In this document: positions 1 through 8,843 of the stretch, piece by piece
How the letters are laid out: each line of letters opens with the position of its first letter
Position numbering within the stretch: position 1 is the stretch's first letter
NCBI GenBank assembly: GCA_025449975.1
Contig: JANWIG010000055.1
Coordinates: 48,269 to 112,268, forward strand
From: Thermoactinomycetaceae bacterium
Lineage (GTDB): Bacteria; Bacillota; Bacilli; Thermoactinomycetales; Thermoactinomycetaceae
DNA: 64,000 nt
Direction of reading: 5' to 3'
Translations under genes and position numbers: made by a program
The notes under the pieces: generated by a model
What the model was told of the DNA's origin: nothing
The model's input: only the letters and a program-made list of their open reading frames with translations
Databases searched by the model: none

Positions 1-20
1 CGAATTTTACGTCCGTTCAT
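1..20 (-). CDS. Partial CDS, N-terminus only
   Basis: A minus-strand ATG at position 20 is preceded by the motif TAGGAGTG at a good distance and opens a reading frame MNGRKI that leaves the window at the left edge. Only six codons are visible, so the product cannot be named. It is divergent from bioY, and the roughly 180 bases between them must hold both promoters. Confidence 0.5.
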
Positions 21-100
21 TTTTTTCACTCCTATCGGATCGTTCATATAGTGTATGAAGCAAGAAAGCGGAAGAACAGGGCAAATGGCTTTTAGCAAAC

Positions 101-137
101 ACCTAACCTAAATGTAAACTTGATATAATTAACTGAT
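101..137 (+). promoter_or_regulatory. Probable bioY promoter region
   Basis: A TATAAT hexamer at 124-129 lies 74 bases before the bioY start, without a convincing -35 box. It is flanked by TGTAAAC on the left and GATTGACAAT on the right, a weak dyad around the -10 box. BirA operators in Firmicutes overlap bioY promoters in this way, but the match is too loose to assert. Confidence 0.25.
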
Positions 138-202
138 TGACAATTGAAGTGATTCAATTTAACTTATAGATAGATTTATTAAATAAAAAGGAGATTGCAC
201 TT

Positions 203-763
203 ATGGATCGTTCTTCTTTACGCAATATGATCTTAGCCGCCCTGTTCGTCGCGTTACTAGCGATCGGTGGACAGATCAACATTCCTGTCGGACCAGCTCC
301 GATTACACTACAAACTTTGATTTTAATGCTCATTGGCTCCCTTCTGGGCGCGCGTTGGGGACTGATTAGCCTATTGGTATTTGTTGCTTTGGCAGCTGTG
401 GGTGTCCCTGTACTTACTGCGGGAAAAGGAGGACTCGCTGCCTTGATGGGGCCCACCGGCGGCTATGTCCTCAGTATGCCGCTTGCCGCTTTTGTCATCG
501 GTTGGCTGGTTGGAAGATGGGGACGCGATGGAAAGATCAAGGCATGGCAACTTACCGTTGCTCATATCATTGGGGGGATTGTCATTGTTCATGCGATTGG
601 TTTTCCTTGGCTATTAGCTGCAACAGGAATGCCAGTCAATGAGGCTTTTACCAGCGCCCTGCTCATCTTTTTACCAGGAGATCTCTTAAAAGCCTTGGTC
701 GCTACCGGAGTTGTATTGGCCTTGTATCAAGCGGTTCCTCAACTGCGACAAACAAAAAATTGA
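203..763 (+). CDS. bioY: Biotin ECF transporter substrate-binding protein BioY
   Basis: The 186-residue protein is a membrane S component that binds biotin and works with the shared ECF energy-coupling module for biotin uptake. The sequence is almost entirely hydrophobic, with about five or six membrane segments. It carries the family signature with GQINIPVGPAPITLQT near residues 23-38 and GPTGGYVLS near 94-102. The length is normal for the family. The start at 203 follows GGAG at 190-193. No EcfA or EcfT gene is adjacent, so coupling must be in trans. A terminator follows at once, so the gene appears monocistronic. Regulation by biotin through BirA is typical of the family but not proven here. 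Confidence 0.93.
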   Translation: MDRSSLRNMILAALFVALLAIGGQINIPVGPAPITLQTLILMLIGSLLGARWGLISLLVFVALAAVGVPVLTAGKGGLAALMGPTGGYVLSMPLAAFVIGWLVGRWGRDGKIKAWQLTVAHIIGGIVIVHAIGFPWLLAATGMPVNEAFTSALLIFLPGDLLKALVATGVVLALYQAVPQLRQTKN

Positions 764-807
764 ATTTTAGTTTTGCAAAAGATTCGATGTCATTTCTAAC
801 TACGATT

Positions 808-832
808 AGCGCCAACACGGGCGCTTTTTTGT
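808..832 (+). terminator. Rho-independent terminator after bioY
   Basis: A six-base stem AGCGCC/GGCGCT at 808-813 and 820-825 is followed by a run of T residues. Confidence 0.8.
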
Positions 833-945
833 TGGGATGCTGAGAGGTTCGAATCGGGATGGGGGAGGCAGGGGGCTCCGATCCGACTAAGAAGACGGCT
901 TTATGTTAAAATGAAATAGAAATAAATAGAAAAAGGAGTAAATAT

Positions 946-1983
946 ATGAGATACTCACCTATTCAGCCTCTGTGCGAAAAAAGTATGCAACAGGCGAGCT
1001 ATCATTTAAAACAGCTGACAAAACCGGTGAACAGTTTGGGACAACTGGAACAGATCGCTGTTCAGCTGGCAGGGATTCACCGTGAAGTGTTTCCTGACAT
1101 TTCCCGTAAAGCAGTCATTATTATGTGTGGGGATCATGGAGTTGCCCGTGAGGGAGTGAGTGCCTACCCACAGCAATTGACTGCTTTAATGATTCAAAAC
1201 TTTTGCCAAGGAAAGGCTGCAATCAATGTCCTCTCCCGATTGGCTGGAGCGGAGGTGGTCGTCGTCGATGTAGGAAGTTATATGACGGAAGTTCCGCCAC
1301 AAGTGATCAATCGGAAAGTGCGCTATGGAACAGAAAACATCGTGGAACAAGAAGCGATGACCGAAGAGGAAGCAGTCCAAGCGATCCAAGCTGGAATCGA
1401 CACCGTCGCTGCTTTAAAAGCCAAAGGAATTCAACTGCTAACCGTTGGTGAGATGGGAATCGGAAATACGACGATTGCTTCTGCATTGACAGCCGCTTTT
1501 AGTAGACAACCCGTCTCCGATTTAGTCGGAAGAGGAACAGGGATTGATGATCAAGCCCTCCAGCGAAAGATCCAAGTGATTGAAGCGGCTCTTCAACGTC
1601 ATCAGCCGGATCCATCGCAACCCCTCAAAGTATTGGCGCAACTGGGAGGACTGGAAGTGGCAGGCATGGCTGGCTGTTACATCGGCGCGGCTTCCTATGG
1701 CATTCCGGTCATCGTCGATGGAGTCATTTCCACCGTCGCCGCTTATATTGCCGTTAATTTAGATACACGCGTCCGTGACTATTTGTTTGCCTCGCATCTA
1801 TCGGTGGAACCGGCACACTCGATTTTACTTAAAGCATTGGGACTCACTCCGATGATTCAAGCGCGGCTTTGTCTCGGCGAAGCCAGTGGAGCAGCGTTGG
1901 CTTTTCCTTTCTTTGATGCTGCTACTGCCATTATGCGCGAAATGGCGACATTTGCAGACTTAGGCTTACAAGGTCCAGAGTAA
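946..1983 (+). CDS. cobT: Nicotinate-nucleotide--dimethylbenzimidazole phosphoribosyltransferase
   Basis: CobT transfers phosphoribose from nicotinate mononucleotide to dimethylbenzimidazole, giving alpha-ribazole phosphate for the lower nucleotide loop of cobalamin. The 345 residues match the usual length. Recognisable motifs are CGDHGVA near residues 61-67, VGEMGIGNTT near 167-176 and CLGEASGAAL near 309-318; the glutamate in the last is the family's general base. The ATG at 946 follows AAAGGAG. The gene is single, closed by a strong terminator. Its pathway partners (cobU, cobS, cobC and others) lie about 12 kb downstream, beyond the CRISPR island. No cobalamin riboswitch is visible in the roughly 110 bases upstream. 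Confidence 0.95.
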   Translation: MRYSPIQPLCEKSMQQASYHLKQLTKPVNSLGQLEQIAVQLAGIHREVFPDISRKAVIIMCGDHGVAREGVSAYPQQLTALMIQNFCQGKAAINVLSRLAGAEVVVVDVGSYMTEVPPQVINRKVRYGTENIVEQEAMTEEEAVQAIQAGIDTVAALKAKGIQLLTVGEMGIGNTTIASALTAAFSRQPVSDLVGRGTGIDDQALQRKIQVIEAALQRHQPDPSQPLKVLAQLGGLEVAGMAGCYIGAASYGIPVIVDGVISTVAAYIAVNLDTRVRDYLFASHLSVEPAHSILLKALGLTPMIQARLCLGEASGAALAFPFFDAATAIMREMATFADLGLQGPE

Positions 1984-1990
1984 GATAAAA

Positions 1991-2023
1991 AAGGTGATCC
2001 TCACTAAGAGGATCGCCTTTTTT
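1991..2023 (+). terminator. Terminator after cobT
   Basis: A 12-base stem at 1991-2002 pairs with 2008-2019 across a five-base loop and runs into T residues up to 2023. It separates cobT from the CRISPR operon. Confidence 0.88.
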
Positions 2024-2069
2024 ATCGCAGTTCCATCATTGTTTTCAATAGTTTTTTATCCGAATTGGG

Positions 2070-2122
2070 GAATAAGAAGGAATTTTGTTCCTTATTGTCA
2101 AATATTGAACTAGTACTATTGT
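2070..2122 (+). promoter_or_regulatory. Candidate promoter of the cmr operon
   Basis: TTGTCA at 2095-2100 and TATTGT at 2117-2122 are 16 bases apart. Directly upstream, 2070-2095 is an imperfect dyad in which AATAAG-AAGGAA pairs with TTCC-TTATT, so a repressor site is possible. The first open frame of cmr1 extends back through this region, but its better start is downstream at 2188. Confidence 0.35.
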
Positions 2123-2187
2123 GTAAGGTCGGTTTGTTTGTTGGTAAAGCGGGAATTTATGAAGCAGTTTGTCTTGGAGAAAGGATT

Positions 2188-3312
2188 GTGAGAAGGTTGC
2201 AGGAATGCTTAACGGTTACTTTTAAAGTGGTCACTCCCCTTTTTTTGGGAGGGGCGAACCCACAGCAAGCAGAAATCCGTCTCTCTTCAATCAAAGGCTG
2301 TCTCCGCTACTGGTATCGCGCGATCAATGCAGCGTATAACCAACCAAATAAAAAAGGTTGGACACCCGAAGAATGGCTTTTTGGCGGATCCGAAAAAGGT
2401 GTCGGTCGGTTTTTGATGAGAGATGTGACGGGAAAAGTCCGTGTTGAGGAATATAAAGATGATAGTCGAAGAGGAAGATATAGAGGTTATCAGAAGGGAA
2501 AATTTGATGATCTTAAATATATCACTTTTCCGTATCGTAAAACCGTTCGCACGTATATATCTGAAAAACAGAAGATCCAAGTTCAGTTTTTAATGAGACC
2601 GGAATCGTCGAACGAAAAACGAGAGAAAAATTGGCGAGAGTTGATGTCAACAATCTGGTTATTGGGACATATCGGTGGTCTCGGCTCACGGAGCCGGAGA
2701 GGGTTTGGGACGGTTGCTTTACATAGTTGGGAAATAGAGGGAAAGGCGAGTGAAGATTTTAGAAAAACGATAGAAAAAATCAAAGAGGATCTACCTATCG
2801 CTCACTCTGTTTCAACAAAGACCAATAAAGAATGGTTAAAGATATTTTCTTCTACTTTGCAAACGATTCAGAGTTGGTTTCAGAGGTATGAAGGTTCCCC
2901 ACATACTGTTATTAATAGGGAATCTAATTTTTATTTAAATGCAAGAGGATATGATACTTGGGAGCGGGCTATGAGTGAAGGGGCGAACTGCTTGAAGGAG
3001 TTTCGTAATAAGAAAGGGTTAGGGAGAGTCGCTCTTGGTTTACCGATGATCATTCCGAGAGGACCCCAATTTTTACCTAGTGATCAAAGAGATCAAAACC
3101 GAGTCGCTTCTCCGGTTTTGTTGCGTGTAATCGAAATTGGTAGAAGTTATTATCCCTTTTTTGCGGTGCTATCGGCACCATTTCCCCGAAAAATTGTAGC
3201 AAAAGAAAAGAGGGGAGCGAACAAAACGCATCCCATTCCTTATCAAGCAGTCATAAAAGATTTTAAGCAACACCTCTTGAAGCGAGGATATAAACAGGAG
3301 GACATTAGATGA
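2188..3312 (+). CDS. cmr1: Type III-B CRISPR RAMP protein Cmr1
   Basis: Cmr1 is the RAMP subunit that caps the crRNA 3' side of the Cmr effector complex and helps anchor the target RNA. After the chosen start the protein opens with the typical RAMP strand and TPLFLGGANPQQAE, then SSIKGCLRYWYRA, and later the glycine-rich loop GGLGSRSRRGFG. The open frame reaches back to 2065, but GTG at 2188 has GGAG at 2176-2179 and puts the conserved beta strand at the N-terminus, giving 374 residues. The stop overlaps the cas10 start (ATGA). It is the first gene of a tightly packed operon. Confidence 0.9.
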   Translation: MRRLQECLTVTFKVVTPLFLGGANPQQAEIRLSSIKGCLRYWYRAINAAYNQPNKKGWTPEEWLFGGSEKGVGRFLMRDVTGKVRVEEYKDDSRRGRYRGYQKGKFDDLKYITFPYRKTVRTYISEKQKIQVQFLMRPESSNEKREKNWRELMSTIWLLGHIGGLGSRSRRGFGTVALHSWEIEGKASEDFRKTIEKIKEDLPIAHSVSTKTNKEWLKIFSSTLQTIQSWFQRYEGSPHTVINRESNFYLNARGYDTWERAMSEGANCLKEFRNKKGLGRVALGLPMIIPRGPQFLPSDQRDQNRVASPVLLRVIEIGRSYYPFFAVLSAPFPRKIVAKEKRGANKTHPIPYQAVIKDFKQHLLKRGYKQEDIR

Positions 3313-5264
3313 GCGAGAATCAGTATTTGCATTTTACCATCGGACCCGTTCAATCATTTGTTGCCCAATCACGCCGAACAAGAGATCTGCTAGCTGGTTC
3401 CTTTCTGCTTTCCTATTTATCTGGACATGCGATGATGGCAATCATTCGACCCCAAAACAATCTATCGGGTGGAAATATTGTTTTTCCCTATGTTCATCAG
3501 CGCCAGGGAGAGGAAATGGGTTTGAAAGATCCCCTGCTTCAGGCGATTAGCCGGACGATGGATGGTGAAGTGATCGGCGAAGGACCGTGGGTAGGTTCAC
3601 TGCCTAATCGCTTTAAAGCGGAGATTCCAGCTGGGGAGAATCCGGTAGAATATGCAGTGGCTTGTGAAAAAGTGGTCAAAAAGGCTTGGAAGCGCATAGC
3701 AGATGCTGTCTGGGAGAAAATAGCACCGGCGTCTACCGGTCAGACCAAAGAGATTTGGGACCGGCAAGTGAACCATTTTTGGGATATTGCTTGGGTGATT
3801 GGAGAAGATTCCGATCTGCTTGATCGGCGAAAAAATTGGCGTAGTTATCTTCCGACCATTGAAGGAGGGGATAAATGCACCTTAATCAATACCTTGCAAG
3901 AGCTTTCCGGCTTTTATCGTAGAGAGAAGCCAAGAGATCAAGACGAGTTTTGGAAAAGCTTGCGTAGTGTTTTATCGGAGGAAAAAGATTTATCCAAAAG
4001 TTATGACCTTCGTGAAAATGAGCGTCTCTCAGCGATTGCCCTAATTAAACGGCTATTTATCCGCGAAGATGTGACTGAACGTGCAATTGGTTGGAGATTT
4101 CCGATCGATGCCCGAAAGTTTCCCTCCACATCCTATATGGCTGTGATCCCTTGGTTGTCGCAAGTCGTAAAAAAAGCTCCAAAGCAGGGACAAACATATA
4201 CAGAGACAGCGCGAAAATGTGGTGTAGAGCTAAGCGAATACGGAAAAAGATTTCTTTCTCTACGCTCCTCTCCATACTCTATTATTAATCTTCAGGGACA
4301 GGCATTTCATAAAACCTATTTGGACAATGATCGTAACTTTCAAAACGAGGAAGCTACACCTGAGAAGTGGCAGCAGATGAAAGAAGCCTATCAGCAGCTG
4401 ATCACAAAAATGGATGGGGAAGGACCGAATTCTTATTTTGCCATGCTACTTATGGACGGGGATCGCTTGGGTGCCCTGCTTCAACAAGAGAAAATGGGTG
4501 AGAGAGGGATTGGACAGAAGCTGAGCCAAGCATTAGCGAGGTTTACAAAAAAAATTAAGTGTTTGGTAGCTAAATATGATGGGGTGACCATCTACGCTGG
4601 TGGGGATGATGTCCTCGCTATGTTTCCGATGGAACGAGCTTTGCCAGCAGCGGTAGAAATACGGGAAGAATATCTGACTTCCTTTGAAAAAGAGATGGGC
4701 AAGACAGAGAAAAAAGCGACGATTTCCGGAGCGATTGTCTATTCTCATTTTCAGTCTCCATTGCAAGGGGTATTGCAGTTTGCTCATCAGTTATTGGATG
4801 AGGAAGCAAAAGAAAGATCTGGCAGAGATAGTTTGGCGATCGGGGTTTGGAAAAGTTCAGGAATTGATCTGGTATGGTCAGCCCCTTGGGAGCGAGTCTA
4901 TGACAGCGGAGAAAGTTTGACCAATTTAGAAAAAATAGCGCGAGGATTTTCTGCCGAAGGATCTGAGGTGACGAATAGTTTTCTCTATAAGTTACGAGAG
5001 TTATATGAACAATCACCAAAATTTGATCCTGACCCGACAAAGAATAGGGAAATATTACTTGAGCTGATCGCTGCTGACCTTGTTCGGATCAAGGGTGTCT
5101 CTCAATTGAATATCGAGGAAGCGAAAAACAGAATCGAACCACTACTAAATCTTTGTTTTCGAGCGAGGTATAACGATCAGAGAATACTGCTAGAAGAGGA
5201 TGATTTTCGATCAGCAGGAGCATTATTAGTTCGCTTTTTAGCACAGATGAGGGAGGAAAGATGA
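3309..5264 (+). CDS. cas10: Cas10/Cmr2, type III-B cyclic oligoadenylate synthase subunit
   Basis: Cas10 is the large subunit of the Cmr complex; on target RNA binding its Palm domains polymerise ATP into cyclic oligoadenylate messengers. The 651-residue protein starts directly with the Cmr2 signature FTIGPVQSF at residues 9-17 and RRTRDLLAGSFLLSYL. The first Palm has LLMDGDRLGALL near 379-390, and the second has the cyclase motif GGDD at 431-434. The N-terminal HD nuclease domain of classical Cas10 is missing, so single-stranded DNA cleavage by HD is not expected. ATGA overlaps join it to cmr1 and cmr3. Confidence 0.95.
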   Translation: MSENQYLHFTIGPVQSFVAQSRRTRDLLAGSFLLSYLSGHAMMAIIRPQNNLSGGNIVFPYVHQRQGEEMGLKDPLLQAISRTMDGEVIGEGPWVGSLPNRFKAEIPAGENPVEYAVACEKVVKKAWKRIADAVWEKIAPASTGQTKEIWDRQVNHFWDIAWVIGEDSDLLDRRKNWRSYLPTIEGGDKCTLINTLQELSGFYRREKPRDQDEFWKSLRSVLSEEKDLSKSYDLRENERLSAIALIKRLFIREDVTERAIGWRFPIDARKFPSTSYMAVIPWLSQVVKKAPKQGQTYTETARKCGVELSEYGKRFLSLRSSPYSIINLQGQAFHKTYLDNDRNFQNEEATPEKWQQMKEAYQQLITKMDGEGPNSYFAMLLMDGDRLGALLQQEKMGERGIGQKLSQALARFTKKIKCLVAKYDGVTIYAGGDDVLAMFPMERALPAAVEIREEYLTSFEKEMGKTEKKATISGAIVYSHFQSPLQGVLQFAHQLLDEEAKERSGRDSLAIGVWKSSGIDLVWSAPWERVYDSGESLTNLEKIARGFSAEGSEVTNSFLYKLRELYEQSPKFDPDPTKNREILLELIAADLVRIKGVSQLNIEEAKNRIEPLLNLCFRARYNDQRILLEEDDFRSAGALLVRFLAQMREER

Positions 5265-6403
5265 TGGGGCGCATTTGGTCGTTTCGAGCATTGGATACGT
5301 TATTTATTCGTGATGGTACACCGTTTCATCGGGGTGAACTTGGCTCAGCTCAACCGAGAAGCATTTTTCCTCCCTTGATGTATACCATGCAAGGAGCGAT
5401 TCGGACGGAGCTTGCATCTCGTCAAGGATGGAAGCCAAAACAACCGTTGCCGGAAGAATTGGGAGATGGTGATGATTTAGGCGATTTGAATCTACAAGGA
5501 CCTTATCTACGCTTTCGAGGAAAACTATTGTTGCCAGCGCCAACTTTGTTATTTGGAAAGAAAGGTGACCATGGTTGGAAATTGACCCGTTTACTTCCCG
5601 GAAAGCCAGCTCGATGTGATTTGGACCCGAACAAGGACGTTTGTTTACCTGTGCTCAAGCAGCGAATCGACGGTGGAGATTTATTTCAAGGATGGGTGAC
5701 TACGAAAGGTTTGAAACAGATTCTAGCAGGTGGAATTCCTCAAGATACTGAGCTTTTTCAAACGAAAGAGTTATGGAAAGAGGAGATCCGTACCGGAATC
5801 ATGCAGGATTATCAAACAAAAATCGTACGGGATGGGCATCTTTATTCGATTCAACATGTTCGACCAGTTGATGGATTAGAAATACTAGTTGGAGTGAAGG
5901 GAATTCCTGAGACATGGCAGCCGCAAGAATCATTTGGTGTCACTCTTGGAGGCGAAGGAAGAGCGGCTCAGGTTCATGTGCTTAGTTCAGAAGAAACTGA
6001 TGATCTACTGGAAGAGATGTCGTCGTTACAGCTTGCACCCGATGCCTTGGAGGAAGAAGAAAAAGTTCGCTTCACTATTTCTCTGATAACAGTAGGATCT
6101 TATCCTGAAAATGAAATAAGTAATGTTATTCGTTTTGGTCCCATTTCTTTTTTACAAGAATGGTGTGTGTCGGCAAGCATTGGCAAAGTGATGCAAGTAG
6201 GTGGATGGGATTTGAAAAAGAATCTGCCACGTCCGCTGCGACCGCTCATCCCGGCAGGAAGCACGTGGTTTTATGAAGTACCAAGGGATCAAAAAGAAGA
6301 GATTGCTGCTCTGCTAGAGGACTTTACAAATCAGGGGATCAGTCCATATGGCATGGGTCAGATGGTCATCGGAAGATGGGAAACGAGAGGAGAGAAGAAA
6401 TGA
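5261..6403 (+). CDS. cmr3: Type III-B CRISPR RAMP protein Cmr3
   Basis: Cmr3 pairs with Cas10 at the foot of the complex and holds the crRNA 5' handle. The 380 residues open with the typical ALDTLFIRDGTPFHRGE (residues 9-25) and SIFPPLMYTMQGAIR, and end with the glycine-rich GISPYGMGQMVIGRW. Length and motifs are ordinary for the family. The ATG at 5261 overlaps the cas10 stop, and the stop overlaps the cmr4 start, so translation is coupled at both ends. Confidence 0.92.
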   Translation: MMGRIWSFRALDTLFIRDGTPFHRGELGSAQPRSIFPPLMYTMQGAIRTELASRQGWKPKQPLPEELGDGDDLGDLNLQGPYLRFRGKLLLPAPTLLFGKKGDHGWKLTRLLPGKPARCDLDPNKDVCLPVLKQRIDGGDLFQGWVTTKGLKQILAGGIPQDTELFQTKELWKEEIRTGIMQDYQTKIVRDGHLYSIQHVRPVDGLEILVGVKGIPETWQPQESFGVTLGGEGRAAQVHVLSSEETDDLLEEMSSLQLAPDALEEEEKVRFTISLITVGSYPENEISNVIRFGPISFLQEWCVSASIGKVMQVGGWDLKKNLPRPLRPLIPAGSTWFYEVPRDQKEEIAALLEDFTNQGISPYGMGQMVIGRWETRGEKK

Positions 6404-7218
6404 AAGGTTTAATGTTAGGAATGTTAGCAGAAACATCGATTCACTCAGGATCTGGACAAGTGTATAGTGTCATCGATTTGCCGGTTGCACGAGAAGCCAC
6501 GACAAACTATCCCATGATTGCGGGATCATCGTTAAAAGGTTCTTTACGCAATAAAGTGTTCACCGAATGGAAAGATGAAAAAAAGATAGATAGCATTTTC
6601 GGTACTGGCAACGGAATGGGCGGAGTAAGTATATCCGATGCTCGTTTGTTGCTGTTACCTGTTCGTTCGCTGATCGGTCATTTTCGTTGGATTACCTGTC
6701 CAAATATCATTGAGCGATTTGTCCGCGATTTACAGATGATTGGTAAAAAGTTTACTTTACCCGATTTTCGTAGTCGAATGAAAAGCGAAAGTTTAGTGGC
6801 GAATCAAGAAGATCATGTCTTTTTAGAGGAATTATCCTATAAGGCGACGAGAGATGAGGAGATTATTCGGCAAGTAAAAGAACTAGTTGCCCAAGTCATT
6901 CCGGTTCCTTTTTTAATTGAGAGATTAGAAAAGCAATTGGTGATTTTGTCAGATGATGAGTTTTCGTATTTTGCTAAATTTGGACTGCCAATTCATGCGC
7001 GAAATGTGCTCGCTACGGAGACCAAGAAAAGTGAAAACTTATGGTACGAAGAGACCCTTCCGTCCGATACGATCATGTATAGTGTCTTTATTTCACGTCC
7101 GGGTAACGAAGGTGTACTCGAAGAGTTGAGTCATAATTTAACTGAACAACCGTATATTCAGGTGGGTGGAAATGAAACCGTTGGCCAAGGTTGGTTTTTC
7201 ACTAAAATAGTCGATTAG
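6400..7218 (+). CDS. cmr4: Type III-B CRISPR RAMP nuclease subunit Cmr4
   Basis: Cmr4 forms the repeated backbone of the Cmr complex and cuts target RNA at six-base intervals. An open frame begins at 6376, but the ATG at 6400 overlaps the cmr3 stop and gives the usual N-terminus, MKGLMLGMLAETSIHSGSG. The catalytic aspartate known from the Pyrococcus enzyme (Asp26) is present at exactly residue 26, in VIDLPVARE. GSSLKGSLRN and the C-terminal GGNETVGQGWF are further family marks. The length is 272 residues. Target RNA cleavage is therefore predicted to be intact. Confidence 0.94.
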   Translation: MKGLMLGMLAETSIHSGSGQVYSVIDLPVAREATTNYPMIAGSSLKGSLRNKVFTEWKDEKKIDSIFGTGNGMGGVSISDARLLLLPVRSLIGHFRWITCPNIIERFVRDLQMIGKKFTLPDFRSRMKSESLVANQEDHVFLEELSYKATRDEEIIRQVKELVAQVIPVPFLIERLEKQLVILSDDEFSYFAKFGLPIHARNVLATETKKSENLWYEETLPSDTIMYSVFISRPGNEGVLEELSHNLTEQPYIQVGGNETVGQGWFFTKIVD

Positions 7219-7232
7219 AAGGGAGAAGCGAA

Positions 7233-7661
7233 ATGGAGCGACAGCGAACCTTGGATCAGGAGCGAGCAGCAGATGCTTTGGAGAAAGTTTTACAAATCAA
7301 AAATCGACCAGGAAATCAGCAAAAAGGTGATGATTACGCAAGTTATGTGACTAGTTTACCGGCTAACATTTTGGTAAATGGATTGGGACAAGCTCTCGCT
7401 CAGCTCTTGGCAGCAGCAAAACAGAAAACGGAAGATCCTCATTTTTGGTTATACGATAATTTAAAAGATTGGATTTTACATAAATCTCCTCTCGCTAACA
7501 AATTGAATCCAAATAGAGAAGATAAAGATTTGCTTCAAGTCATCATGGAGCATGATCGTCGAACCTACCAACATACGCAGGCAGAAACGATGGCTTGGTT
7601 GGAGTGGCATAAAAAACTAGCAACGGCCTATCTCAAACAGCCAGGAAGTGAACAAAGTTGA
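7233..7661 (+). CDS. cmr5: Type III-B CRISPR small subunit Cmr5
   Basis: Cmr5 is the small helical subunit that lines the inner filament of the Cmr complex. The 142-residue protein has the family pattern YASYVTSLPANILVNGLGQA (residues 35-54) and, near the C-terminus, AETMAWLEWHKKLA. It starts 14 bases after cmr4 behind GAAGGGAGAAG and its stop overlaps the TTG start of cmr6. Confidence 0.92.
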   Translation: MERQRTLDQERAADALEKVLQIKNRPGNQQKGDDYASYVTSLPANILVNGLGQALAQLLAAAKQKTEDPHFWLYDNLKDWILHKSPLANKLNPNREDKDLLQVIMEHDRRTYQHTQAETMAWLEWHKKLATAYLKQPGSEQS

Positions 7662-8812
7662 TAAAAATGAAAAGGAATCGACCGTTATACAATGATCCGA
7701 TATTAAATCAGATGAATGCTTGTCCACAAGATGCAAACTTGGGGCTTTGGTATGATAAGTTTTGCGATACGTGGACAGAAAGTGGTCAAGCGAACAGAAA
7801 ACTGGAAAACAATAAAAAGCTGTGGATTGAAAAAGCGATACGAAGTCAAAAAGATCTTTCAAAGCAAAAGGAGATTCATATCCTCCAACATGAAGCAGTG
7901 AAGCGGATGGAAAATTTAGTCACTGTAAAAAAAGGCAAGCTCCTTTTTATGAAAACAGACTCACGATTTATAACTGGACTAGGGAACTCCAATCCGATTG
8001 AAAATGGTTTTGCATGGCACCACACATTAGGAACAGCGTATATCCCTGGTTCATCCGTTAAGGGAATCGTCCGTAATTGGGTACAAGAGTGGACAGGAAC
8101 AGAGGATGAAGAAGTATTGCGTATTTTTGGTTCGATTAAAAAAGACCAAGGTGAAAGAGTGGGAAGCGTGATCTTTTTTGATGCTTTGGTCATCGAACCA
8201 GCCAAATTGGAAATTGAAATGCTTACTCCCCATTTTTCAAAGTATTATAAGGATAAACGAAATTCACCAGTCGAATGGTATGCTCCTACTCCTATTCCTT
8301 ACATGGTGGTGGCAAAGGATCAAACCTTTGTCTTTGGGGTAGCTCCTCAAAAGAACGATGAGCAAGGACAAAAGGATGTTGCCAAAGTAGCTGGTTGGCT
8401 GAAAGAAGCACTTGAATGGACAGGGGCAGGAGCCAAAACAGCGATTGGGTTTGGGCGTTTTTCAGAGGATTTTCGCCGAAAAGCAGAACGGGAGCAGGAG
8501 ATCGCTAGCCGAGAAAGAGAACGGCAGCGGAAAATAAAGCAAGCACAAATGACCCCGATCCAACGTGAAATGTTTGAGGATGGTTATGAAGACGAAAAGA
8601 ATAAAAGCTTATTTATGGAGCAGATGACTAAAAAATGGCTGATTCGGATGGAAAGCGAAAAGATCTCGGACGAGGAGAAAAAGGAAATTGCTGAACTGCT
8701 CGCCAAATGGTATCAAGAAAAGCTAGAAAAACAATGGAAAAAGCCCAACAAGAAAAACAAGGATAAGATCCGACGCATTCAAGCGGCTCTTCAAAAATAT
8801 GCTAAGGAATAG
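7658..8812 (+). CDS. cmr6: Type III-B CRISPR RAMP protein Cmr6
   Basis: Cmr6 caps the Cmr4 filament beside Cmr1. The core shows FITGLGNSNPIENGF and TAYIPGSSVKGIVRNW (about residues 126-145), then a glycine-rich loop GAGAKTAIGFGRF. The region after about residue 275 is a long charged helical tail rich in Lys, Glu and Arg, which makes the protein longer (384 residues) than many Cmr6 proteins. TTG at 7658 is chosen because GGAAG lies nine bases upstream and it overlaps the cmr5 stop; ATG at 7667 is the alternative. Confidence 0.9.
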   Translation: MIKMKRNRPLYNDPILNQMNACPQDANLGLWYDKFCDTWTESGQANRKLENNKKLWIEKAIRSQKDLSKQKEIHILQHEAVKRMENLVTVKKGKLLFMKTDSRFITGLGNSNPIENGFAWHHTLGTAYIPGSSVKGIVRNWVQEWTGTEDEEVLRIFGSIKKDQGERVGSVIFFDALVIEPAKLEIEMLTPHFSKYYKDKRNSPVEWYAPTPIPYMVVAKDQTFVFGVAPQKNDEQGQKDVAKVAGWLKEALEWTGAGAKTAIGFGRFSEDFRRKAEREQEIASRERERQRKIKQAQMTPIQREMFEDGYEDEKNKSLFMEQMTKKWLIRMESEKISDEEKKEIAELLAKWYQEKLEKQWKKPNKKNKDKIRRIQAALQKYAKE

Positions 8813-8843
8813 CCCCTTGAAAAATGAAAAGGAGGAAGCAAAT

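Noticed and set aside
834..945. Possible cobalamin riboswitch before cobT
   Set aside because: Region too short and no B12-box-like sequence; the same holds for the space before cobD.
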